Notes: generated from the letters alone by a model not told the origin. Counted from the stretch's first letter, positions 31,619 through 41,131 are shown. The stretch is 44,514 nt of DNA from Phytoactinopolyspora halophila (GCF_003287285.1 NZ_QMIG01000034.1:1-44514), one strand, 5' to 3'. Program-made: numbers and translations.

Positions 31619-32989
31619 CTACAGGGCCTTCACGGCCGAGACGAGCCCCGTGAGCGACTCCTTGGCGTCGCCGAAGAGCAGGGTGGTCTTGGGGTCGTAG
31701 AGCAGCTCGTTCTCGATCCCCGCGAAGCCCGGCCGCATCGAGCGTTTCAGGAACACGACGGCCCGGGCCTGATCGACGTCCAGGATCGGCATCCCGTAGA
31801 TCGGTGATCCGGGCGAGTTGCGAGCCGCCGGATTGACGACGTCGTTGGCGCCGACGACGAGCGCGACATCGGTGTTGCGCAGCTGGCCGTTGGCGGTCTC
31901 CATCTCCAGCAGCTTCTGGTAAGGGACGTTCGCCTCGGCGAGGAGCACGTTCATGTGACCCGGCATGCGGCCCGCGACGGCATGGATGGCGTAGTCGACC
32001 TCGATTCCCCGGCTCTCCAGATGCTCCGCGAGCTCGTGGATGGTGTGCTGGGCCTGCGCGACAGCGAGACCGTACCCGGGGACGATCAAGACTTTCTGGG
32101 CATAAGCCAGCATGATCGCGATGTCGTCGACTCCGGCGGAGCGGACCGGCCGGTCGGCCACGACGCCCCCTCCGGCGGTGGAGCCGCCGCGGAAGGCGCC
32201 GAACAGGATGGAGCTGACCGAGCGTCCCATGGCCTGGGCCATCAAGCGGGTGAGGATAGTACCGCTGGCGCCGACGAGAGTACCGCCGATGAGCAAGAGC
32301 GCATTGCCGAGCACGTAACCCCCGGCAGCGACGGCGAGACCGGTGGCGGCGTTGAGCAGGGAAATGGCGACCGGCACGTCCGCGCCCCCGACGGGAAGGA
32401 CGAGCAGGACACCGACGACGAGGGCGATCGCGCCCAGGATCGCACCGAGCCAGACGTCCGTGCCGTCGCCCGCATAGAGGAGACCGGCCAAGACGAGCGC
32501 GGCAACGAGCCCGATGCTGAAAAAGATCGGCCCGCCGGGTGGCGTGACCGGGCGGGTAGTGATCAACTCCTGGAGCTTGAGGAAGGTCACCACCGAACCG
32601 CTGAAGGCGATCGCGCCCACCGGAACGGTGAGCACGGCCGCCGCCAGCGGGAAGATTGTCTCGGCGTCAGCGAGCTCCAGGTAGGCGACGAGCCCCGCCG
32701 CGCCGCCGCCGACCCCGTTGAACAGGGCCACGAGCTGGGGCATGGCGGTCATCGCGACGAGCCGGGCGGCCGGAATGCCGATGGCACAGCCGACGACGAT
32801 GGCTCCGAGGATCCAGCCGAAATTGTCCAAGTCATAGACAACGAACGTGATGATCATCGCCGCCAGCGCGGCCACGGAACCCAGGAGATTCCCGGCACGA
32901 GCGGTCTTCGGCGAGGACAGCCCCTTGAGGGCGAGCACGAAGCACACTGCGGCGGCGAGGTAGGCCAGCTGCGCCCAGGTTGGTATCAC
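31619..32989 (-). CDS. pntB: NAD(P) transhydrogenase subunit beta
   Basis: A 456-residue protein with about eight to nine membrane spans (residues 1-260) and a C-terminal NADP(H)-binding domain III: IVPGYGLAVAQAQHTIHELA, then YAIHAVAGRMPGHMNVLLAE, VGANDVVNPAARN and MPILDVDQARAVVFLKRSM. The GTG start at 32989 overlaps the stop of pntAb by four bases; longer readings are out of family. It couples proton translocation to hydride transfer between NADH and NADP. It is the third gene of the pntAa-pntAb-pntB operon. Confidence 0.95.
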   Translation of the reverse strand: MIPTWAQLAYLAAAVCFVLALKGLSSPKTARAGNLLGSVAALAAMIITFVVYDLDNFGWILGAIVVGCAIGIPAARLVAMTAMPQLVALFNGVGGGAAGLVAYLELADAETIFPLAAAVLTVPVGAIAFSGSVVTFLKLQELITTRPVTPPGGPIFFSIGLVAALVLAGLLYAGDGTDVWLGAILGAIALVVGVLLVLPVGGADVPVAISLLNAATGLAVAAGGYVLGNALLLIGGTLVGASGTILTRLMAQAMGRSVSSILFGAFRGGSTAGGGVVADRPVRSAGVDDIAIMLAYAQKVLIVPGYGLAVAQAQHTIHELAEHLESRGIEVDYAIHAVAGRMPGHMNVLLAEANVPYQKLLEMETANGQLRNTDVALVVGANDVVNPAARNSPGSPIYGMPILDVDQARAVVFLKRSMRPGFAGIENELLYDPKTTLLFGDAKESLTGLVSAVKAL

Positions 32990-33327
32990 GCTCCGCCTCC
33001 CGACCGTTTCGCATCGTCCGAGCCCGCGGTGCTGTTCGCGGCGGGAGCCTTCTTGACCTTGAACATCTCCAGCATCCGATCCGTCACGACGAAACCGCCC
33101 ACGAGGTTCAGGGTGGCGAGGACGGTGGCGATGACCCCGACCGTGAGCTCGGCGGCTCCGTCCGCGTTCCCGGTGACGAGAACGGCGCCGACGAGGATGA
33201 TCCCGTGAATGGCGTTGGCACCGGACATCAAGGGTGTGTGCAGTGTGGACGACACCTTGGACACGACCTCGTATCCAGTGAAGATCGCCAGAATGAAGAT
33301 GGTCAGGAGAGCGATCTGAGGATCCAT
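32986..33327 (-). CDS. pntAb: NAD(P) transhydrogenase subunit alpha part 2 (membrane)
   Basis: A 113-residue membrane subunit with three spans (IALLTIFILAIFTGYEVV, HGIILVGAVLV, TVGVIATVLATLNLVGG), starting at ATG 33327, whose A overlaps the pntAa stop. The loop SSTLHTPLMSGANAIHGI is diagnostic. In many bacteria this part is fused to PntA; here alpha is split, as usual in actinobacteria. The tail is Ser/Gly/Lys-rich and ends at the pntB start. Confidence 0.93.
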   Translation of the reverse strand: MDPQIALLTIFILAIFTGYEVVSKVSSTLHTPLMSGANAIHGIILVGAVLVTGNADGAAELTVGVIATVLATLNLVGGFVVTDRMLEMFKVKKAPAANSTAGSDDAKRSGGGA

Positions 33328-34451
33328 CAGTCTGCCTCCCCCAGGAGCTCGCGGGCATGCGAGTTGCGCACCGTGCCGTCGTGGGTCACACACACCCCGG
33401 CGATGATCTCGTCGTCGAGATCGACGGAGACGTCGCCCTCGTGTGTCATGAGCAGTAGCAAGTTGACCAGGTTGGACGCGTACAGGCGGCTGGCGTGGAC
33501 GGGAACCTGGCTCGGGACGTTGCGGCCGCCACACAGCAGGGCGCCACCGACGTTGATCTCCTCGCCGGGGATGCTGCCCTCGACGTTGCCGCCCGTCTCG
33601 GCTGCGATGTCGACGACGACGCTGCCCGGCTTCATCCGTTCCACGGTGGATCGCTCGACGAGCAACGGTGCGGTCCGGCCGGGTACGGCGGCGGTGGTGA
33701 TGAGGACGTCGGAGCCGGTGACGTACGGGGCGAGCAAGTCGCGCTGCTGCTGGGCCCGTTCCTCGGTCATCTCCCGCGCGTATCCCCCCGTACCGTCCAG
33801 CGTGGGCAGGTCGAGCTCCACGAAGCGAGCGCCGAGGCTGCGGATCTCGTCGGCGGCGGCCGCGCGGACGTCGTACGCCTGCACGCGTGCGCCCAGCCGG
33901 CGCGCGGTGGCGATCGCCTGCAACCCGGCCACGCCGGCACCGAGCACCAGGACCTCGGCCGGTGGAATGGTTCCGGCGGCGGTCATCGAGAGCGGGAAGA
34001 ATCGGGGCAGCCGTTCGGCAGCGGTGAGCACGGCGTGGTAGCCGGCGACCAGCGCTTGCGACGTCAGTGCGTCCATGGACTGCGCGCGCGAGATGCGCGG
34101 GACGAGCTCGACGGAGAACGCCGTCACTCCGGCGTCCCGCGCAGCCCGGATGGTCTCGCGTTCGTCCAGGGGAAGGAACGACACCGTGATAGCACCGGGC
34201 TTGAGGGCAGCGATCCGGTCGGGGCCGAGGGGCTGGACGGAGAAGACGATGTCGGCGTCGTCGAGCGCGGACCCCTGGGCGATGCTCGCTCCGGCGGCCG
34301 TGTACTCCTCGTCGGAATGGAGTGCCGGTTCTCCGGCGCCCGATTCCACGACGACGTCGAGCCCGGCGCCGGTCAGCTTGCCGACCAGATCGGGAACCAT
34401 GGCCACGCGCCGTTCGTGCTCCCAGAGCTCACGTACGACAGCGACCTTCAT
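33327..34451 (-). CDS. pntAa: NAD(P) transhydrogenase subunit alpha part 1 (NAD-binding)
   Basis: A 374-residue soluble NAD(H)-binding domain I. It starts MKVAVVRELWEHERRVAMVP, the alanine-dehydrogenase/PntA N-terminal block, and has the Rossmann motif VLVLGAGVAGLQAIATARRL, AYDVR as the strand-two acidic end, and KPGSVVVDIAAETGGN. It is the promoter-proximal gene of the pnt operon. The mobile loop DGTGGYAREM, which contacts domain III, is present. Confidence 0.95.
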   Translation of the reverse strand: MKVAVVRELWEHERRVAMVPDLVGKLTGAGLDVVVESGAGEPALHSDEEYTAAGASIAQGSALDDADIVFSVQPLGPDRIAALKPGAITVSFLPLDERETIRAARDAGVTAFSVELVPRISRAQSMDALTSQALVAGYHAVLTAAERLPRFFPLSMTAAGTIPPAEVLVLGAGVAGLQAIATARRLGARVQAYDVRAAAADEIRSLGARFVELDLPTLDGTGGYAREMTEERAQQQRDLLAPYVTGSDVLITTAAVPGRTAPLLVERSTVERMKPGSVVVDIAAETGGNVEGSIPGEEINVGGALLCGGRNVPSQVPVHASRLYASNLVNLLLLMTHEGDVSVDLDDEIIAGVCVTHDGTVRNSHARELLGEAD

Positions 34452-34660
34452 AGGGACTCGACGCTAGCAGAGTGGCGGATGGAGCTACAGGATCGTGCGA
34501 TGATCTGCACGGCACCAACCTCCCGCTGGTGACGGTGGCATCGTCGGAACCTCATTCTGGCACAGACGCATAGACTGGACGCGTTGACCATGGCGACATG
34601 ACCATATGAAGGCGACCACGCTCGCGCGGCGTCGATGAGGCGAGCGGGAGAGGAAGGATC

Positions 34661-34855
34661 ATGGCGAAGAGCACCCCTGTCGTCGTCGGAGGCATTGCCG
34701 TCGGCGTTCTCATCTTCCTTCTGCTCCCCGGGTGGCTGAAGCTCCTGGCGCTGGTGGCCATCATCGGTATCCCGGCAGCGGGCTACATGATGCTCGATCC
34801 TTCCCAGCGCAGGCGGCTGCGAGAGCAGCGGCGCCGCGGTCAGCTCGGTCGCTGA
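34661..34855 (+). CDS. Small basic membrane protein
   Basis: A 64-residue protein behind a GAGAGGAAGG ribosome site. Two hydrophobic segments (about residues 7-24 and 26-44) form a hairpin, and the last 18 residues are Arg-rich (RRRLREQRRRGQLGR), which should stay inside. No family is recognised. Divergent from pntAa with about 210 bases between, in which I see no other feature. Confidence 0.7.
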   Translation: MAKSTPVVVGGIAVGVLIFLLLPGWLKLLALVAIIGIPAAGYMMLDPSQRRRLREQRRRGQLGR

Positions 34856-34976
34856 GGTGCCATTTCCGGGGCGAATCAGGAGGATGTGGCGCACGTCGCG
34901 CCGCGGCCGGGGATGATCCGGACGCCGGGTCGTGTTGTGTCCGCACATGGATGCGAATGGCCCCGTGGACCATCCG

Positions 34977-35939
34977 ATGACCGGCACGAGCCGGGCAGGC
35001 TCCTCCATCAGGCGACCGCGGTTCGCCGGGATCTGGCTGGTCGCCCTCGGCTCCGCGCTCTGGGGCACCGATGCCCTCTTCCGGCTGCCTCTGACCGTCG
35101 ATGTCGCCAGCAGCACCATCGTCGTCGGCGAGCATCTGGTGCTGGTGGCGATCACCCTGCCGTGGTTGTTGCCCGCCCTGCGCAAGGTGCGTGGCCTGCG
35201 GCTACGGGAATGGTGGGCGTTGCTCTTCATCGGAGCCGGAGCGTCGGCGGCAGCCACCATGCTGTTCACGATGGCCTTCCGGTACGGCGGCCCGATCACA
35301 CCGGTGGCGTTGCAGAAGCTGCAGCCGATCCTGGTAGCGCTGGCGGCCGCACTCCTGCTCGGTGAACGGCTTCGGCCACGTTATGGCGGGTTCCTGGTCA
35401 TCGCGTTGATCAGTACCTGGCTGCTCGCCTTCGCCGATCCACTGGGCGTGACGATCTCCGGTGCCGCGGCTGCACTCCTCGCCGTCGGAGCGGCCGCGTT
35501 ATGGGGTGGCGGAACGGTTGCGGGCCGCTACCTCTCCGGCCGTTTCACCCCGAACGATCTCACCGCGTTGCGGTTCGCCATCGGGCTGCCGACGTCGTTG
35601 CTCTTCGTCCTCGGAACCGGCAACGACGTCGTGCCTCCCGTGCAAGCGTGGCCGACGGTCATCGGGCTGTCCCTGGTGCCGGGTCTCGTCGCGTTGTCGC
35701 TGTACTACCGGGGCCTGCGGAGCACTCCTGCTGCCCGCGCGACGCTCGCCGAGCTGGCGTTCCCGATCACCGCTGCCGTCGTGGGTGTCGTGATCCTGGG
35801 CGAGACCCAGACGTGGACCCAGTGGTTGGGCTTGCTCGTGCTGATGGTGACCGTGGTCGGGTTCGCCCAGCACGAGGAGCGGTCACGGCGGCCAGCGGTG
35901 GAGCCCGGCACCGTGCGGGCGCCAGTGAACGCGAGCTGA
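34977..35939 (+). CDS. EamA/DMT-family transporter
   Basis: About 320 residues with ten hydrophobic spans in two EamA repeats: the first from FAGIWLVALGSALWGTDALF to LAAALLLGERLRPRYGG, the second from AAALLAVGAAALWGGGTVAG to AAVVGVVILGETQTWTQWLG. The repeated ends (LLLGERL and VILGETQ) are the family's marker. ATG 34977 gives a reasonable N-terminus; ATG 34947 is possible and neither has a clear ribosome site. Substrates of this family are metabolites or amino acids, not predictable here. Confidence 0.88.
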   Translation: MTGTSRAGSSIRRPRFAGIWLVALGSALWGTDALFRLPLTVDVASSTIVVGEHLVLVAITLPWLLPALRKVRGLRLREWWALLFIGAGASAAATMLFTMAFRYGGPITPVALQKLQPILVALAAALLLGERLRPRYGGFLVIALISTWLLAFADPLGVTISGAAAALLAVGAAALWGGGTVAGRYLSGRFTPNDLTALRFAIGLPTSLLFVLGTGNDVVPPVQAWPTVIGLSLVPGLVALSLYYRGLRSTPAARATLAELAFPITAAVVGVVILGETQTWTQWLGLLVLMVTVVGFAQHEERSRRPAVEPGTVRAPVNAS

Positions 35940-36068
35940 TGAACCGGAGCCGATAGCAGTCGTCGCGACGTGCGGGCATGCTGGTGGCATTATGGGTATG
36001 TCTGCCATGAGCTGATCAGACCGATCAGAAGACATAGCAGCGCCACGGGAAAGTGAGCAGGGGACATC

Positions 36069-36257
36069 ATGAGTGCACAGGTCGCGATCATCTGTGACTA
36101 CTGCGGCGACATCGGCGATTTCGGTACCGCGGCACAAGATCTGCGCGCCCGGATGAACGGCTGGACCTGGCGCAACGGTCTGGACATCTGCCCGCTGTGC
36201 AAGGTGGTCGAGACCATCCGTGAACGTCGTCACGACGACACGGCTCAGCCGGCATAG
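36069..36257 (+). CDS. Small zinc-ribbon-like protein
   Basis: A 62-residue protein with two CxxC pairs: ICDYCGD near residue 9 and ICPLCKV near residue 41, suggesting a zinc ribbon. A GTGAGCAGGGG purine run precedes the ATG. The segment between the pairs (FGTAAQDLRARMNGWTWRNG) resembles small actinobacterial zinc-ribbon proteins of unknown role. Monocistronic. Confidence 0.7.
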   Translation: MSAQVAIICDYCGDIGDFGTAAQDLRARMNGWTWRNGLDICPLCKVVETIRERRHDDTAQPA

Positions 36258-36330
36258 CTGCCCGCTTGCCCAGGCCGGAAACCGAGCCTGGATGCTGGGG
36301 CCGGATCACCCGCGTGTGAGAGTGGTTGCC

Positions 36331-36873
36331 GTGAGTCGAACTGTGTATAGGGCGCCCGCGACGCTGGGCGTGCGCGGCATCGGCATCGGGATCATATGCC
36401 TGGGACTCGCGCTGATCGGGGCCGTTCTGGCGCTCGCCGCGAGTGTCGGCGGCGTGCCCGCGATCGCGGTGTGGACGGTTCTCGGCCTGCTGGCGATGGC
36501 CGGGATCGTGCTCCTCGGCACCGGAATCGTCCGCGTCGCCGGGTGGCGAACCCGGTTCGTGATGGACGACGACGGGTTCGCCAATGCCACCGGACCCGGT
36601 GCCGGGGTGCGTCGTGCGGCGTGGCGGGACGTGCGCAGGGTTCAAGCCGACGGTGCGGTGGTGTCCGTCGACCTCGCCGGCAGCCGGCAGAGTGTCATCC
36701 GGACCGACATGCTCGACGTGAGTGCGCGCGAGCTTGCCCGGGAGCTGCGCAAGAGGCTCAACCAGGATCGCGGCTACACGCCGTTCGGTACGGCGGCAGC
36801 CGAATCCACCGGCACGGGCGGCGCGCAACCGGGCTCGGATGGCGAGCAGGAACGGTCGAGCCCGGACACATGA
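36331..36873 (+). CDS. Membrane protein with PH-like C-terminal domain
   Basis: About 180 residues from GTG 36331 (GTG 36316 and ATG 36292 are alternatives). Two membrane spans lie near residues 15-38 and 42-65. A beta-rich domain follows (RTRFVMDDDGFANATG, RAAWRDVRRVQADGAVVSV), like the bacterial PH domains found in small actinobacterial membrane proteins. The tail is Gly/Ser/Glu-rich. Function unknown. Confidence 0.65.
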   Translation: MSRTVYRAPATLGVRGIGIGIICLGLALIGAVLALAASVGGVPAIAVWTVLGLLAMAGIVLLGTGIVRVAGWRTRFVMDDDGFANATGPGAGVRRAAWRDVRRVQADGAVVSVDLAGSRQSVIRTDMLDVSARELARELRKRLNQDRGYTPFGTAAAESTGTGGAQPGSDGEQERSSPDT

Positions 36874-36895
36874 GTGGTCGGCAGGCCAATAGTGG

Positions 36896-38533
36896 TCAGC
36901 AGGCCGATTCGGGATCGACGGGCTCGTCCGGGTCCGGGGGCTCGGTCTCCTCGCCGGTCTCACCCTGATCCGTGTCACCGGAGTGGTCGCCGCCCTCGTC
37001 CGGTGACCCGCCGGTCGGGTCGTCGGCGCCCGGCTGTTCCGCGTCGTCCCCGCCGGTTCCGGTGTCGTTGGCGCTGTCGCCCTGCGCGTCCTGCGTGTCT
37101 CGGGAGTCCTCGGTGTTGTTCGGGGTGCCGCCGTCCGGTGCGAGAATCTCCGCGACCTCGTTGTGAATCACTTCGTAGTCCGGGTTGGACGAGCTCATCC
37201 CGAACTCCCGGAAGAACTCGTTGTCGATGGTGAGGCTCGTGATCGAACTGTCCCGGACCTTGAGGCCCAGCTCGATCAGCGCGGGAAAGAGATCCTCGGG
37301 GATGTCGGACTGGATGATGTCCTCGGTGGCCGAGGCGATGCTCTGGTATTGCGTGAACACCGTGGACGGCTTGGTCTGTTCGGCCATGGCACCGAGCAGG
37401 CACTGCTGACGGGCCATACGGTCGTAGTCGCTGGCGCCACACCTAGAGCGGGCGAACCAGAGCGCCTGCGCCCCGTCGAGCTTTTGATCATCACCGGCGA
37501 GGATGTAGTCCCGGGGTTGCGTACATCCGGGTCCGTTCTTGCGTGTCTTGTTGCCGATGGGGATGTCGCGGGGAACGTCGACGGTGACGCCGCCCACGGC
37601 GTCGACGAGCCGTTGGAAACCCTCCATGTTGACGGAGACGAAGTAGTCGACGTCGATACCGAGCGTCCCTTCCACGGCCCACTTGGTGGCGTCCGCTCCC
37701 GGGTTGTCCACGTCCTCGAACAGTTCCGGGTGCAGGTCCGGCACGTGGCGATAAACCGCGTTGATCATCCACATTTGCGGATCTGGGTCCGGGCCGTCGA
37801 AACCGTGCGGATAGATCTCGGCGAGCGGGCTGTCGTCGGCGAAAGGAGGGTGCTGCAAGTTGCGCGGGACGCCGATCATCGTGGTGTCGCCGGTCTCGGT
37901 GTCCACGCTGGCCACGATGATGGTGTCCGGGCGGAGTCCTTTCCGCCCCTCGCCGGCGTCGCCGCCGAGCAGCAGGAGGTTGAGCCGGTCGATATCCGCC
38001 CAGGGGTCCGCGTCGTCCTCGATGTCGGGTGTCGTGTGGCTGCGGCCCCCCGAGATGGACTCGATCAGATCGCGCTGGGTAAACGCGTGGTAGCCGGCCA
38101 TGGAGAGCGGGGCGACGACGAGCGATGCCACGGCGACGACCACCAGCGCTCCCGCGAACCGTTTGCCGGCGCTCAGCCCCCGAGGTTCGAGGAGGCGGTG
38201 GCTGACGAGCGCGATGAGCAGCCATATGGCTGCGACGGTGACCAGGCCGGCTCCGAGGAGGAGCAACATCTGGCGATCGCCGCCGTAGGAGATGAGCTGC
38301 TCGCGGGGCAGGACGACGAAGGCTCCCAGCGCTGCGATGATCGCCAAGACGAGCACGGTGACGAGGAACCCGCCCGTGCGTCGTTTCCCGGCGGCGATGA
38401 GACCCACACCGGGAAGCAGCGTCCCGAAAGCCGTCTGCGCGAGGAAACGGCGATATCGGCGGGCCTGCTGCCGCCGCCGGCGTGACTCGGTTCGAGGTTG
38501 CCGCCCGCGGTGCGGTTCGCGAGCTCGTGTCAT
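36896..38533 (-). CDS. LCP-family glycopolymer transferase, second copy
   Basis: A 545-residue protein with a basic N-terminus, about four membrane spans in the first 150 residues, and an extracellular LCP domain (about 175-405): LNLLLLGGDAGEGRKGLRPD, ASVDTETGDTTMIGVPRNL, VDAVGGVTVDVPRDI, LDGAQALWFARSRCGASDYD and RMARQQCLLGA. Conserved Arg and Asp residues for pyrophosphate and metal binding are present. The last 95 residues are Asp/Glu/Gly/Thr-rich and disordered, ending in Ala-Cys. LCP proteins move lipid-linked teichoic-acid or arabinogalactan-like polymers to peptidoglycan. It lies 15 bases after a paralogue with similar architecture, so the pair arose by tandem duplication and is probably cotranscribed. 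Confidence 0.92.
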   Translation of the reverse strand: MTRAREPHRGRQPRTESRRRRQQARRYRRFLAQTAFGTLLPGVGLIAAGKRRTGGFLVTVLVLAIIAALGAFVVLPREQLISYGGDRQMLLLLGAGLVTVAAIWLLIALVSHRLLEPRGLSAGKRFAGALVVVAVASLVVAPLSMAGYHAFTQRDLIESISGGRSHTTPDIEDDADPWADIDRLNLLLLGGDAGEGRKGLRPDTIIVASVDTETGDTTMIGVPRNLQHPPFADDSPLAEIYPHGFDGPDPDPQMWMINAVYRHVPDLHPELFEDVDNPGADATKWAVEGTLGIDVDYFVSVNMEGFQRLVDAVGGVTVDVPRDIPIGNKTRKNGPGCTQPRDYILAGDDQKLDGAQALWFARSRCGASDYDRMARQQCLLGAMAEQTKPSTVFTQYQSIASATEDIIQSDIPEDLFPALIELGLKVRDSSITSLTIDNEFFREFGMSSSNPDYEVIHNEVAEILAPDGGTPNNTEDSRDTQDAQGDSANDTGTGGDDAEQPGADDPTGGSPDEGGDHSGDTDQGETGEETEPPDPDEPVDPESAC

Positions 38534-38548
38534 ACGTTCGATTCCTGC

Positions 38549-40198
38549 TCAGCAGACGGCATCGGTCTCGACCGGTTCGTCGTCGGCTTGATCCTCGTCG
38601 GGATCGGTCTCGGGCTCGTCTGGCTGGGTCTCCGCGTTCTGCGCCGTGCCCGTGGTCGCATCTCCGTCCTCCGAGCCGGTGTCATCGTGGGTACTCTCCT
38701 CGGTGCCATCGCCCGATTCGCCGTTCGGCGGGCCGCTCGGGTCGGCAGGAGCGGTGTCGGTGACGTGATCGCCGGCCTCGTCCTCCTTGTCGCCGGCCGG
38801 TTCGAGGATCTGGGCGATGCGCGTGTGCAGCTCGTCGTAGTCGGGATTCGCGGGTGTGGCGCCACCCATCGCCTCGAAGAATTTCCGATCGAGGGTGAGG
38901 CTCTCCAAGGTGGCGTTCTGGACGTCGACGGCGAGCTCGATCAATGGGGGAAAGAGGTCTTCAGGGATGTCGGTCTGGATGAGGTCCCGTGTCGCGGAGG
39001 CGAGGCTCTGGTATTTCGTCACAACGGTCGCGGGGTCAACCTTGTCGACGATCGCGCCGAGTACGCATTGCTGCCGCGCCATGCGGTCGTAATCGTCCGA
39101 GCCGCACCGGGAACGCGCAAACCACAGCGCCTGCGCCCCGTTCAGGTGCTGGTCGTCGCCGGCGCGGATGTAGTCGCGCGCTTCGGTGCAGCCCTGTCGC
39201 CCGGGGAGCTCCCGGTTGCCGACGGGGATGTCACGGGGCACGTCGAGCGTAACCCCTCCCAGCGCATCGACGATGGCCTGGAAACCGTCGAGGTTCACGA
39301 TGGCGAAATAGTCGATGTCGATACCGAGCGCACCTTCCACGGCCCACTTGGTGGCATCGGCCCCGGGGTTGTCGACATCCTCGAAGACCTCGGGATGCGC
39401 GGCGGGAACGTTGCGGAAGACGGCGTTGATCATCCACTCGGTTTGCTCTCCCGCACCGGTGAATCCCTGCGGATACTGTTCCGCGAGAGGACTGTCAGGG
39501 GGAAACGGGAACCTCTGGAGATTGCGCGGGATCGAGATCGTCGTGGTGTCACCGGTCTCGGTATCAACGCTGGCCACGATGAGCGTGTCCGGCCGGACCC
39601 CATCTCGGCCGTCGCCGGCGTCACTGCCGAGAAGCAGCAGGTTGAGCCGCGACATGTCGGCCCACGGGTCCTGGACGTTGGCGATCTCTGGAGTGGTGTG
39701 GCTGCGTCCCCCGGAGAGAGCGCCGATCAGGTCGCGCTGCGTCAGGACGTTGTTGGCCGCGAGGGACAGGGGAGCGATGGCAAGGGACGCGGTGGTGATG
39801 ACCAGAAGCGCACCTCCGAACCGTTTACCGGCCGGTAGTCCATCTGGTTCGAGGAGGCGGTGCGTAACCAGCGCGACGATGAGCCATATCATGGCCGCTG
39901 CTGCCAAGCCGGAGCCGACGATCAACAACATCTGACGATCGCCGCCGTAGGAGAGCAGGCGTTGCGTGGGCACCAGGGCGACCGCGGCGAGCGCGATGGC
40001 CACAGCCATGATGAACAGGAACAGCAAGAATCCGCCGATTCGGCGCCTGCCAGCCACGATCAATCCGGTGCCTGGCACCAGGGTGCCGAGTGCGGTCATC
40101 CCGAGAAACCACCCGTACCGTTGCTTGCGCTGCCGCCGGCGTGACTCCAGCCGTGCGCGGCGAGCCCCTCCCCCTCGGGGTCGTCCGGCTCGTTCCAC
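38549..40198 (-). CDS. LCP-family glycopolymer transferase, first copy
   Basis: A 549-residue protein, GTG start at 40198. It matches its downstream paralogue throughout: basic N-terminus, about four spans, linker ISGGRSHTTP-like (here LSGGRSHTTPEIANVQDPW), LCP domain with LNLLLLGSDAGDGRDGVRPD, SVDTETGDTTTISIPRNL, VDALGGVTLDVPRDI and LNGAQALWFARSRCGSDDYD, and an acidic tail ending Val-Cys. The membrane part is more conserved than the tails. Both have unusual multi-span N-termini (most LCP proteins have one span). The role should be the same as for the paralogue, with possibly different polymer or timing. Confidence 0.92.
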   Translation of the reverse strand: MERAGRPRGGGARRARLESRRRQRKQRYGWFLGMTALGTLVPGTGLIVAGRRRIGGFLLFLFIMAVAIALAAVALVPTQRLLSYGGDRQMLLIVGSGLAAAAMIWLIVALVTHRLLEPDGLPAGKRFGGALLVITTASLAIAPLSLAANNVLTQRDLIGALSGGRSHTTPEIANVQDPWADMSRLNLLLLGSDAGDGRDGVRPDTLIVASVDTETGDTTTISIPRNLQRFPFPPDSPLAEQYPQGFTGAGEQTEWMINAVFRNVPAAHPEVFEDVDNPGADATKWAVEGALGIDIDYFAIVNLDGFQAIVDALGGVTLDVPRDIPVGNRELPGRQGCTEARDYIRAGDDQHLNGAQALWFARSRCGSDDYDRMARQQCVLGAIVDKVDPATVVTKYQSLASATRDLIQTDIPEDLFPPLIELAVDVQNATLESLTLDRKFFEAMGGATPANPDYDELHTRIAQILEPAGDKEDEAGDHVTDTAPADPSGPPNGESGDGTEESTHDDTGSEDGDATTGTAQNAETQPDEPETDPDEDQADDEPVETDAVC

Positions 40199-40265
40199 GG
40201 CTCATGCCTTTCTTCGGATGACAGTCCTCGGGCCGCATGCCAGTTTAAGGGCACACGACATGCCC

Positions 40266-40294
40266 GTTGAGGGGCAGTGACCATGCCCCTCAAC
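40266..40294. repeat. Inverted repeat between phosphoribosyltransferase and LCP genes
   Basis: Bases 40266-40276 pair perfectly with 40284-40294 (11 bp) around a 7-base loop. It sits between the stop of the upstream minus-strand phosphoribosyltransferase (40363) and the LCP start (40198). It could end the former transcript or act as an operator for the LCP pair. The neighbouring GGGCA and TGCCC partial copies make alternative pairings possible. Confidence 0.5.
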
Positions 40295-40362
40295 CTCTAT
40301 GACGATCGAACCATCCAAAAGGTTGCCATGATAAACGGGGTGTCGTAGCAAGCACCGGAGCC

Positions 40363-41067
40363 CTATTGCCGGTGACCGGCCAGGAGCGCTCGTACGTGAT
40401 CATCGCTCACCTGCCGGAAGTCGACGAACCATTCGCCCACCGCGGCGAAGAGCTCGGGCTGGGCCAGCACGACGAGGTCGTCGACATGATCCGCCAGCCG
40501 CCGCGCCGTATCCGGTGGTGCTACCGGAACGGCCAGGACAACTCGTTCCGGGGCCGGGCGTGTCTGCTTCAGCAGTTGCGCCGCCGCCAGCGCCGTCGCG
40601 CCCGTCGCCACGCCGTCGTCGACCACGATGATCGTACGGTCTGCGACATGCGGAGCAGCTCGACCCTCACGTAGGTCCTGCTCCCGGACGCGTGCTTCCT
40701 GTTCGGCATCGCGGAACGCGGCGTCGAGATCTTCGTCGCGTAGCCCCGCGCGTTCGACGACCTCGGGATTCTCGACACGGATGCCCGATGCCGTCACCGC
40801 GCCGATGGCAAGTTCACGATGCCATGGAACTCCAGCCTTGCGCACGACCAGCACGTCGAGCTCTCCGCCGGTCACGTCGGCGACCTCGGCAGCGACCACC
40901 ACGCCTCCGCGAGGCAGACCGAGCACGAGCGGTACCTGGGTTCGGTCCGGCGGCGGTGGCGGGCCCGATGCAGGGTCGATGGCGCCCGTGATGGTGGCCC
41001 GCACGGCCTTGCCGAGCTCGCGGCCAGCTTCCTGACGGTCCTTCCAGGGTCCTCGATTGAGTTCCAT
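40363..41067 (-). CDS. Phosphoribosyltransferase domain protein
   Basis: A 234-residue protein with a type I phosphoribosyltransferase fold: LVLGLPRGGVVVAAEVAD, LDVLVVRKAGVPWHRELAIGA, and the PRPP loop IIVVDDGVATGATALAA. This subgroup is often found near universal stress or dienelactone-hydrolase genes; its acceptor substrate is unknown. The C-terminus VGEWFVDFRQVSDDHVRALL is a family block. No nucleobase-specific motif allows a tighter call. Confidence 0.85.
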   Translation of the reverse strand: MELNRGPWKDRQEAGRELGKAVRATITGAIDPASGPPPPPDRTQVPLVLGLPRGGVVVAAEVADVTGGELDVLVVRKAGVPWHRELAIGAVTASGIRVENPEVVERAGLRDEDLDAAFRDAEQEARVREQDLREGRAAPHVADRTIIVVDDGVATGATALAAAQLLKQTRPAPERVVLAVPVAPPDTARRLADHVDDLVVLAQPELFAAVGEWFVDFRQVSDDHVRALLAGHRQ

Positions 41068-41131
41068 GACTACGACTTTGCCCTCTCGAGGCCCGTCCGG
41101 GTAGCCTTACTGCGCCGTATCATTGCGGTGG

